From NCBI RefSeq assembly GCF_905163445.1, contig NC_053196.1, forward strand, positions 13,665,501-13,729,500: a DNA stretch of 64,000 bases. Direction: 5' to 3'. The position numbers and the translations under genes are program-made. This DNA comes from Pararge aegeria (lineage: Eukaryota; Arthropoda; Insecta; Lepidoptera; Nymphalidae). Under the pieces are notes generated by a model that searched no databases, was not told the DNA's origin, and worked only from the letters and a program-made list of their open reading frames with translations. Below are positions 1 to 11,400 of the stretch, in pieces; position 1 is the stretch's first letter, and every line of letters starts with the position of its first letter.

Positions 1-501
1 GAAATAAAGAATAAATATTATAATTTATTTAAATATCTGATCGGGTTAAGCAAGGGAATATTACTATCGCTAAACCAAATAAATAGAACAGTGAAAGATA
101 CCGCCGCGCACAGCGTAGGTCGCATTCGCTACAGGGCGTTTCTAACAGCGATTGTAAATTTCCGTTCGTTTGTCTTACCAATGCTGACGTCAAAGTTGTC
201 ATTCATAATTATTATGTTCATTACTCGAAACCAAGCACTAATTAGTAAAATCCCATTAGTTCTATAATAACAATTTTAATATTAAACAGGACACTTTGTA
301 TATTTGAAAACGACCAGGGTAACGTAACCGGAGGTTTTAAAAAAAGGATTTTTTTAGCAATATTTCTTCAACACGAAAACCCCGTTGGGGGGTGTGGGCA
401 TTAATATTAAAATTATTTAAATATTTTTTTTTATTAAATTAAATCATTCAATTAAATAGTTATGTAAAAACAATAATATTAGAAGAAAAAAAAAATTTGT
501 T

Positions 502-634
502 GCTTAAAACGCGCATTTAGTACAAGGTAACACATGCAAACACGAAAACAAAGATTCGAGATGCGTGCACCGAATCAACCGCGGTCCCCTAGGAGTGAAG
601 CCGAAGTCATAACCACTAGGCTATCACCGCTTCT
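502..634 (-). mobile_element. SINE family S2, head part
   Basis: In reverse the head GAAGCGGTGATAGCCTAGTG is an A-box-like tRNA start followed by GACTTCGGCTTCACT. Confidence 0.6.
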
Positions 635-1002
635 AATAATTTCTTGATAACCGTAACTAATAAACAACATTTTTTTCTCTTAGAAGTAGGATTCTATAAA
701 AGTTAAAGTCACCCAGTTAAGTTACCATTAAAAGAAATTGAATAGGATTTTAAAAGCGCTTCACCTAGTTCTAACTACATAAATAAGCTTTTTACTAACA
801 TTAAAAAAAAACGTTTCAATGACTAATTAATCAGTAATTAGACTTGTTTGTAATGAATAAAAAGAAATAGTTTGCTTATAGAAAATATTCTCTTAGAGTT
901 AATAAGTGCGATTAGATGGATGCAATTACCTACATATTTTCAATTTTTTATCGATTAACGTAGTAAGGTAGCATTGATTTTATCATCGATAACAGTCGTC
1001 TA

Positions 1003-1252
1003 CAGGGCTAGCACGGGCGGGAGATAAAAATTATGTCCCCCGATTATATCCCCTGACAAGGTATATAATTAACGTGCCCACCTGCTAAATTACTAGAACT
1101 AGGAATAGTTTACCCCCGTTTATTAATACACATATATTATTCGGATATTATTTCCACTTGTGCGCCAGTGCTCTAAGAGTTGATAAAGCTGTGGGAGAAG
1201 ATAAATTTATATCCTTTCCCCGGAGATATAATTGTCTCCTGCGCTAGCCCTG
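1003..1252. mobile_element. MITE of family M2 (CAGGGCTAGC ends)
   Basis: It starts CAGGGCTAGCAC and ends GCGCTAGCCCTG, with internal subterminal GGAGATAAA/TATAATTGTCTCC. It is AT-rich, about 250 bp and has no coding frame. No clear target duplication is seen. Confidence 0.7.
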
Positions 1253-2264
1253 ATCACGCTGGCAGACGGATTAAGTAGGATAGTAAGGATTGGTGATCGC
1301 AGAAGATGGTAGTAGTAGGACAGGGGACGCTGCTGCCCGGTTTCCGTCATTTCTGTAGTACTACACCCGTGTGAATAGGGAGGGTGGTGATAACTGATCT
1401 GCCTTCACAACACGGCACATAACATTATGTTAATTAAACTGGAAAGCTCACATCGTTCACTAGGGACTGCCGACCTAGTGAACGATGTGAGCCCATGGAT
1501 GAGCTCGTATCGTATCGCTCGTATATTTTATATACACGTCATACAGCCGGCCGGTCCGGACGATTATAAACTGAATTTCCTTTTAGATAGAGCTTACTTT
1601 TGTTAGAACGACTTATGACCACAGAGAAATATAATAACTATCCCCAGTCGTACCAACATTAAAATGTCGATTGCAGAGGAAAAATAATGAAACTATGTCA
1701 GTTGAAAATGACGTTATCGAAATTCAAATTAGAATTACGCGAATCTAAGCTTTTACATGCGCGAGTGTGCCATGGGGCGCAACCTCATATTCAGTACTCT
1801 TCCCCCATTATTAAGGTACTGCTTAATTGATTTCATGGAACTTAAACAATTGATAATCTATGTAGTTCTAAATAGTAAAAAAAAACGTGTGTGTCCTTAT
1901 GTAAATTGCTGTGCTGAGATAATTTTTTTAAATCTTTCGAAAAATTTCATCTTTCCAATCTAAGCTTTATTTGTAAAGAGTTAAGTTTTTTCATAAGGAT
2001 AAAGGTTTGCGTCGCTATTGTTCTCGCATTCTTTTTTTTTAATAGTTTATGGTACACTTCAGCTTCTGTTAATTACACTTTCATAAAGATAAATTATTTA
2101 GGAAGCCATTACCGCTTTCAGAACCATGATAGAACCTGAATGGTGACGTAACAAAATGAATGAATAAAGCCATAAAGATTTTTTGGTTTATCAATACAGT
2201 AAAAATAGTATAGTATAGATAAAGTCCAGTACAGTATAAATAATATTATATTCTTTTGTTACAG
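1253..2264. other. Intronic/5' flank of NDNF exon A
   Basis: 1260-1400 has transposon-like text (TGGTGATCGCAGAAGATGG, GGACGCTGCTGCCC) also seen near 26690. The rest is AT-rich without a recognised feature, apart from the hairpin at 1446. No convincing earlier NDNF exon was found in 1-2264. Confidence 0.4.
1446..1492. other. Perfect 19-bp hairpin, 9-base loop
   Basis: GCTCACATCGTTCACTAGG at 1446-1464 is exactly complementary to 1474-1492. Confidence 0.9.
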
Positions 2265-2548
2265 CCCAATAGATCCCCAGACAACCACATACTGCGTTGT
2301 TGCATCTCACAGAAAGAACTACACGTCTCTCTGCGCAGCCCAACACGACGTCAGATCGAATCGATGTGATAATAAACCGAATCGATTCAACTCGGCTGAG
2401 AATCGATCAAACGAGAGACTTCGTACAAAGCAAAATCAAACTGACAAAAATACCGGATTCTCTAATAGCAATAAAATAGATGCAGATATTGACGGTTTTA
2501 ATATATACGATGGAAATTTCAAAAGTATTTACAGGAGAAAGAAGTTCG
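2265..2548 (+). CDS. NDNF: NDNF-like exon A (first exon seen in window)
   Basis: The acceptor is TTTTGTTACAG at 2254-2264 and the donor GTAAGA begins at 2549. The exon starts with the last base of a split codon and ends with one base of the next. It encodes a Cys-bearing FN3 segment (YCVV, SLCAAQ, NRCD) followed by a low-complexity Asn/Lys/Arg stretch. The donor lies in an 84-bp tandem duplication, so a second copy of the same donor sits at 2633; using it would run into an in-frame TAA. Confidence 0.8.
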
Positions 2549-5459
2549 GTAAGACTTTTGTAATATAATTGAGTATTGTAATATGTACGCATATGTGTAT
2601 GTGTTCTATTTATAAAAGGAGAAAGAAGTTCGGTAAGACTTTTGTAATATAATTGAGTATTGTAATATGTACGCATATATGTAAGTGTTCTATTTATAAA
2701 TATATCTATATGCACCACCTACCTCTCGTTTTGAGTGTTTTACGCCATTGATGACCTGGAAGAGGTCGCTATGTAGCGATAAGGCCGCCTAATTCTATAC
2801 ATCGTATAAACTAGTTATTTATAATTTCTCCTTTATTTTTAATTGGTGAACAATAAAAGTGTATTCATTCATTCATTCATTCACTGACTTTAGTAATATA
2901 GTTCCGACAACGCAGGACAGATGAACCCAAACGACACAACAAAAGCTTGATGTCCAGCAGTGGGCGCCCATTGGTTGACATGATAATGATGATCGTAATA
3001 GTACTGCGGAAGAGAACTGCAATGATGCCTAGTGGGGCCTCGCTTTAGGGGGTACCGAGTTCGATTCCCGGAACCTTTCGGAATTATTAATATAACGGTG
3101 AAGGAAAACATTGTGAGGATGTAGGTTTTCGATGGACCTGTTACTTTTCGGAGTTACTTCCGTTTTAAATTTAAAGCAATTAATATACTACGACAATACA
3201 CCCATCTAGCCCCAAAGTAAGCGTAGCTTGTGTTATGGGTACTAATATAACTGATGAATATTTTTATGAATAATATACATATAATATAAAAACATTCATG
3301 CTCATCACACAAACATTTCCCAGTTGAGGGAATCGAACCCACAGCCTTGGACTCAGAAAGCAGGGTCGCTGCAAACTGCGCCAATCGGCCGTCAAATAAT
3401 TGCGTCGTGGCCGTCAATTAAAATATCTCTTGCTTTGATGGTGAAGGAGAATGTCGTGAGGTAACCTGTATGCCTCAGAGTTTTCATTGATGTTCGTAAA
3501 GGCGTGTAAAGTCTAAAATCCGCTCTTGGTAAGATCGGTGGACTGCGGTCTAAACCCGAGTCATCCTGAGAAGAAACCCGTGCTCCGTAGTGGTAATCGG
3601 TTAATTATGAAAGGTTTTTAAAGAATTTGCATATTCATCAACAGGACGAAGTACGAGAGTATCAAATGAAGATCCAGTTATTGCATGTGTCGGCGAGAGA
3701 ACGCATCATCTGATAGATAATCTGGATCCAAGCACGGTAAGCTGAGATAATTAGTTTTAATTATCGAAACTAAAAACACTACATTGATTGTTAAAACTTA
3801 ACAGTGTGTCATATAAATAAAATATACTACGACAATATGCACTTCGCCACCTAGCCCCAAATTAAATGCTTGTGTTGTGGGTATTACGATGACTGATAAA
3901 TATTTTTTATATGAATAATTTACATAAATAGGTATAAATACCCGGAAACTGAAAAACATTCATGTTAAACGCAAAAACATGCCCCAGTTGTGGGAATCGA
4001 ACCCACAGCCTTGGAATCCGAAAGCAAGGACGCTGCCCCCTACGACATCAGCCGCCGATATAGGAATGCTGAATAATAAAGAATTTATAAGAATAACAAA
4101 CTTTTATTCCACAAGTTCTACCAAAAATTAGCACTTTAAGAGAAACAGCTGTATCTAATTTCAAATTTGTCAGAATAATTACGCAGTGACAGCCAAAACA
4201 TCAGCTGTTTTTACATTTAAGGTCAAATGAAGTCACGATTTACTTTATCAAAAGTTTATGGGTATATATAACATTAAAACAAAAATTCACACACACGTTT
4301 ATATGCACATACGATTACGAGTACACGCAAGTATAGATGCGATTTCAAATCATTACAATTAATTAGTGTTGTAATTTTTTTAAAGGATATTATATAAAAC
4401 TGGATTATACATAACTACGGATTTTTTTAACTATAACCATTACGGGGGGTTTATAATAGCCTTGTATAAAATAGTACTTATAAGTCGAAATAGTTTTAGC
4501 ATCTTACAATATATTACTAGGTTTAAATATTATAAAAAGTCGATCCCGTCAACAAACTAAAGTGTGACGGAATGTTTGTAATTTATCTTCATCCCCACCA
4601 TCATATTATTCCCACCATCCCATTACCGGCCCGCTCTAGAGCACGGGTCTCCTCCCACAATGAGAAGGGGTTAAGGCCGTAGTCCACCACGCTGGCCCAG
4701 TGCGGATTGGTGGACTTCGCATTCTTTTGAAAACATTATTTAGAACTCTCAGGCATGCAGGTTTCCTCACGATGTTTTCCTTCAGTAAAAGTAAAATTAT
4801 TTAAAACGCACACAACTTAAAACATTTAGATTTGCGTGCTGGGATTCAAACTCGGCCCCCCGAAAGTGAAGTCGAGCTCCTACTTCTAAACTAAATATTT
4901 TCTTAAACTATATGTTACCAACTGGCATCCCATGGATTGGAAGAGAAGACCCGGTAGGCCATTGAAAAGATGGGAAGACGACATCGCGAAAGTTGCGGGT
5001 AAGACATGGAGTACTCTTGCAAGGGACAGGTGCAAATGGAAAAATATGGAGGAGGCTTTTACCGCCGCTGGCGGTCCTTACGTAAATTAGATAGTATAAG
5101 TACAATAAAGACAAGTTGGGGTCCCAAGGTGCTGGAATGGCAGCCCCGTACTGGTAAGCGCAGCGTTGGTCGACCTCCAACGAGGTGGACAGACGACATT
5201 AAGCGCGTCGCAGGTAGCCGCTGGATCCAAGCGGCTCAGAATAGTGGAACTTGGAACTCCCTACAAAAGACCTATGCCCAGCAGTGGACGTCTATCGGTT
5301 GATGTGATGGTGTGATGATGAAGTACAATAAGGGCAATATATTACTTAGCTATGAAAACATTAAAATAGAAAATAAGAATTTAGGATTAAGGAAAATTGT
5401 ATTTAACTCTATTATATTTAGCCAGTAAGGTACTTAATTGTAAGGAATGTAAATAAAGC

Positions 5460-5496
<37 letters not shown>

Positions 5497-8400
5497 GTAA
5501 CAAACAAAATCTTTGCAGACATATTTCGTAAGTATTTTCGGCGTTGCAAGAGATCGTAGAATTGGTACTTTATTAACGACGGGCAGTGTCCGACCTAGAA
5601 CTTCAACAGCCAAGAAGCTAAAGGAAAACGTGCAACTCAAAGCGGATATAAAGGGAAAGAGCGTTTATTACTTGAAGGTAAAGGAAAAATAAGATCTCTA
5701 ATGTTGCCGCGAACAAAAAATCAAATTTCCGTTATATTGACACACTTTCTGGAACCGTTACTATATTATCTGATTGTATTGATATCTGTTCATAAATGAT
5801 TAATCTCTCTTATAATATTATTTTTTTTCGTTCTAACTCTATGTATTTATGCTCCTATATAGAGCGCCGTTTTTTTTTTTATTCCACTACAAGTTAGTCC
5901 TTGATTGCAATCTCACCTGGTGGTAACGGATGATGCAGTCTAAGATGGTAGCAGGCTAACCTGTACCGAGTCATGCCTCTAATCGGTTTCTACGCGACAT
6001 CGTACCGGAACGTTAAATCACTCATCTTCGGAACTTTAACATGCCTATTCCCTTCTGTTTTATTTGGGGTTTGACAATATTGTATATATTTATGTATTAT
6101 TGATATTAATTATATAGGTTTATATTAATTATCAGTATCTATATATTTTATTGTAAGTTTATTATATGTAGGTATATGTTATATATGTTTATATAGGTAT
6201 ATATGCAAATATATATTATGTTTATTTAAATTCACCACCTACCTCTCTTCTTGAGCTGTGTTTAACGCCTTTTGGTTGCCTGGAAGAGATCGCTATGTAG
6301 CGATAAGGCCGCCAAATTGTATACCTTTTGTTATATTTTTATTTATAATTTTACTATGTGTTTATGTGGTGTACAATAAAAGTGTATTCATTCATTCATT
6401 CATTTACTTAAAGCACGTCTTTGTCGGTAGGGTAACTAACCACGGCCAAAGCATTCCAGACCAGACCAGAGAAAATTCAGAAATTATAAATAGCTCCTGC
6501 CGGGAATCGAACCCGCGATCTCCTATTTAAATTCGCAGCGCTCACCGTTGCGCCAGATATTTGTTATAATATAATATGTAACAACGTCCTTTGAATATAT
6601 CAGTAATTTTATGTAGCCTAGTAAACTGCACTACGAGTTAATTACTTTACTAATTAATTAAAATACTTCTTATATTCATATCGTTACAGTCCATTTTCTT
6701 TTTAAATTTTGTTATATTTTTATGGACACACATTAATTTTTACATTGCCACTACAGTTTCGTAACTCTTTTAGTTACAAATCTGGTTGTTTTACCGATCT
6801 GCTCATTTGTGATTTAAAACGCCAATAAAAATTATAAAATTAAATACAAAATTTTATGAAAACATCTTAACCAGATGATGATGTTCGAAAAGAGCAACTG
6901 CTGAGTTTCTTGCCGGCTTCTTCTCGGTAGAATCTGCCTTCCGAACCGATGGTAGAGTCACTACAAACAGACAGACTTGACGTTTCAAAAGTGCTTAAAT
7001 GAATTTTGAATTTGAATTTTGACACATATTTACTCAGAAAATAAGGATACTGATGAGAGCTTTATGACTAAAGTATCTGAGGGCCGTTCCTTAGTGACAC
7101 TCATTCATTGGTGTCACTAAAAACATGACAGTCATTCCGTGCATGAAATAATAGAAAGCGTCCAAACGTCATCCGAAGTATGGGAAAAAACTGTAATTAT
7201 ATTTATTTATTGTATTTATTTAACTTGGTTTTTTTTTCAGACGACTGTTGGTAGTGGAGGGGGTCTGTGGCTTGCAGCGTCGACTTGCGGAGGCTCCATA
7301 GACATAGACGTTTCTGTGAAAGGCAAACGATTGTATCTAACCAAAAATATTGGTAAGTCTATCAAAATTAACGAATCCCATTATTAGGTAAATTTTTTTG
7401 ACCCTTTAGGCAATGCATGGAACTTGCCAATATTTTCTAAACATTATAGGTACTTAGTTCCAGCCGTATTGGACATCCACAGACTAGCAAGATGATGAAA
7501 AATGCACTTCCCTTTTTTTAATCCTCGGATGTCTAATGATGGCCCGTTTAGTATAAATAAATGTGTAAAGCTGAAATTGTAGATATAGTTCTGAAATTGT
7601 AAATACCCAAATTGCCGGGGATCGTATCTGGGACTACCTGATCACAGTGTTCAGCACTGTGCCAATGCGAAATTATGCATGTTGTGTTTCTTTTTCAAAT
7701 CTTTACCAATAGTTCCCACAGCGGATTCATTTAAATGAAATGAATGAAAATGTAACAGAGAAAAAAAATTAAAATAGAAACTAAACATACAAAATTATAC
7801 AAAAGGAAAAAAAATCAAACTCTTTCTAAATTATTTAATTACTTTAAAAAGAAAAAATAAACAATATTAATGGAATAACAAACAAAATCGGACTAGCTAA
7901 ATGTTAACTATAATATATAATTTAGAAAAGTTAGAGATCCGAAAGTGAAGCCGAAGTCCTAACCACTGGGATATCACCGCATTAACTTAATAGCTGTAAA
8001 TTATTGTTTTCAGAACCACATCTAAAGTTCTTTATACCAGCACCGATAGCAAGCTCGTCAATACAAGAGACTAGCGACGAAGGGTCTGTCCAATTCGACT
8101 CGAGCTCCGAAGAATCCAAAATAAGATATGTGATAAGGATATTGCCAAATAAGTGGTACAGAGATCTAGCAGTTACTGTTGAGGTTTGTTTATTATTTGA
8201 AGGCTAAAGGTTTTTTACTTGCTTTTAATTTTCACCAACAACCTAGAATTTCGAAAAAAAATCTTAAATACTAGTTAGTTTAAGTATATTCTAACACTTT
8301 GTTTCCTAATTCTTGTTTTACCTATGTTTCGTAATTCGTACTTAAATACAGTTAAAAACACACATCTGCACGGTTAGCATAGGCAGGAGACAATTATGTC

Positions 8401-11400
8401 CCCGGGGAAAGGATAAAAATGTATCTCCTCCCACAGCTTTATCAACGTTCAGAGCACTGGCGCACAAGTGGAAAGTATATCCAAATAATATAATGCAAAT
8501 AATGTAATATAGGTGGACACGTTAATTATACCCCCTATCAGGGGATATAATCCCTATCAGGGGATAAAATCCCTATCAGGGGAAATAATAGGGGAATATA
8601 ATTTTTATCTCCTGCCTAGCTAAAGCAATGTGTTATTTTTTCAGTATTCTGTAGTTTATATCATTCTCTTTGATTTGGATCGGAGACCTGTAAGACCACA
8701 GAATATAATATAGATTTATTCTTAAATGCCTGTTCTCGTTGGTAATTGGTTAAGGTTGCAATCTCTTTGTATAATATAATTATTATTAACTGCATTTTAT
8801 TAGAAAAATGTTATTAGCACTAGAAAATCTCCTATTTTTAGTAATCTCTTGATATCATAAACCAGCATTTTAAGAACATGAAATGTGAAAGAGATTATTT
8901 TCATCTGATCTCTTACTAACAGATTAATCATAAAAACATTTCTAAATTTAAGAAAATATGTGACTGCAATAATTTAAACATTAGAAGTAAGAATAAACTT
9001 ACAGTGCAATATACTAGGTTACATAAAATTCATAATTCGTCTAAAGGAAATTGTATAAAATTCTACAATAAACTACCAATTGACAAAGTTTGTATTAAAC
9101 GTAAGCTTATAGAAAAGTCCTATTATAGTATAAAGGACTACGTCATCGATAAAGAAGCTTGGGTGTAAATTATTGCTCTAACCAGGTTGCTCTTATATAT
9201 ATATATATATATATCATAATTTAAAATGACATGGTGACATAAGATGGTGATAACAAAAAATAAAACACCCGGCTAAGTTTGTTGTGGGCTTCTTCTTAGA
9301 CCAGGACGCGTTTGGAACCCTCGTAGCTTTAGTTTTAAGTTTACGAATGGGGTTATCGCCATCATCTCACTACCGTGTAATTCTTATGTACGCATGAAAA
9401 GTGCCACCTATGGTCATCATTGGCGTGCATAGAGGGTTTCCACAGGGTATGCAGATGATATAAACAGAAGAAAATCTCCAGTATGAGCTATAAATACTTG
9501 AGGGTAGGTTTTTTATAACTCTTACAATGCCTATCCCTCGTACTCCCTCGTACTCGTACTGGAGTTTTTCTTCATTTTATATCATCTGCATACCCTGTGC
9601 ATACCCTCTATGCACGCCACTGATGGGCATAAAGATAAAGATAATACATACATACATACTTGAATAAAGATATTTTTGACTTCGGAAAAAAAAATACAGA
9701 TATACCTACATATTACTCAAAAATTCCTTGAATAGGTATTAAAATACAAGACGCTAGATGTCAAAATATTCCAAGAGAATAGTGGTACTGTGAACTTGTC
9801 TTATTCAATCAATTAGTTTAATGTTATACTTGTTTCGGGCGTTGGCTCGCGTCAGACTTTCCAGACAGACCCTTTGACAACGTTAATCCCTAATGTTATT
9901 AGCACGTGATGTGTACCTAGCTACCCAGCAAAGTTACGCGGAAAGTCACGTTCTCATCAATTTAACGGCAGTATTGACTTCATTACATTGACAAGGGCTT
10001 GTTATATTATAATGATCATAACAATCTCCTTAGTTTTTAATTCAAATAGCGCAGGATCAAATCCAATCATTTAGGAACCTTTTTCTTATAAATGAACTTT
10101 TGTACTCGAATTTGCATCATCTGTATTGCATCTGCCATTTATTTTAAGATTCTTGACTTTTTCAAAAATTACCTTTCAAAGATTAACTTAAATTGTTTCG
10201 AAATACAGCTTTCAAATAAAAATTCTTAAATTCAAATTAAAATTCATTTATTTGCTTAAAACATGACAAAATATTATACATGTTTAATCGCAGTCTACGA
10301 CATGCAAATCTTAGAGCATCTAGGTATATTAATTTATTATACATATCCAGTCAATTGCAAATATATCAAAAATAATAAAAATTGTAATTAAAAGAACATC
10401 ATATGTACCTACACTATATTCTTATCATGATAACAATCTGTATGTTCCAGCTCACGGCATCAACAGCACGGTGGGGTGTCAGCACACCGGAATTACCCGA
10501 AGATGGAGGCAAAGTGTTGGAGTTAAGACCGAAGAGGTCTTGCAACTCTGTTGACATTGCCTTTTTACCTGCTTCCCACAACGCTACTGATGTTATCAGG
10601 TAATTTAGAGATTCCAAACCTTTTATAGGAAAAATTTGAACAAAAAAAGACACACAATTTGATGTTTGCGTTTGTTATACCCATCCATATGTCAGGCACT
10701 TTAAAGTCCTTATATCCCACGTGGAAATGGCGAAGTAAATTGTACCCACTCAGTCATTGGTAGGAACCGCAACACGCCATAAAATCAAGTATTAAATTGA
10801 ATTGCCAACCCTGTTAATTATATTCAAGTTGAAACTAATACTGAATATCGAGATGATGGTTTCTATCGCTGTTAATTTTCAAGCTTGAAAACACAATGAA
10901 TGATTTACCAAAATCGAGGTGTATCATTCATAAATCAGAAATCCTACGTAAGTCTCCGGAAACAGCTATTTCAAATTTTTTAAATTTCCATTTGATAACA
11001 TAAATGATCTTAATAATAAACGTGGCTTAACGTTGGAATAGTTACGCAGTTGTTTGTCACGCTCAGATTTGAAAGGTGCTTGTCAGTATTGAAAGATGAC
11101 AATAACTATTCCGAGGCTATGGCGCGTTTATATAAAACACATGATTTTTTAAAAAGAGGAGTTTGCATAACGTATACTTAACTTTTTCTTTTTCAGATAT
11201 TGCATACTTACTCGTGAAATATTGAATAATGATAATTTCATTTGTGCCTTATCCAAGAAGTCCCCAAGTAAAATGCCGTGTACAAGTCACTTGCAACGAC
11301 CTCCGTAAGTATTCTTTCCGTTCAGGTAAATACGAAGAAAACCTGACCAAGCTAAGCAAGCTAGCTACACACATTCCAATGTGTCTGTAAATACATTTTT

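Larger units (their letters stand above)
8915..9690 (+). mobile_element. CR1-type LINE 3' end (family L1), split by a hAT MITE
   Basis: The coding end reads KLIEKSYYSIKDYVIDKEAW followed by V and stop, then the family UTR (GTTTGTTGTGGGCTTCTTCT, GACCAGGACGCG) and the GAATAAAGATATTTTTGAC tail. The MITE at 9418-9622 interrupts it. Confidence 0.7.

Noticed and set aside
1446..1492. MicroRNA precursor
   Set aside because: The perfect stem is only 19 bp with a 9-base loop, shorter than animal precursors.
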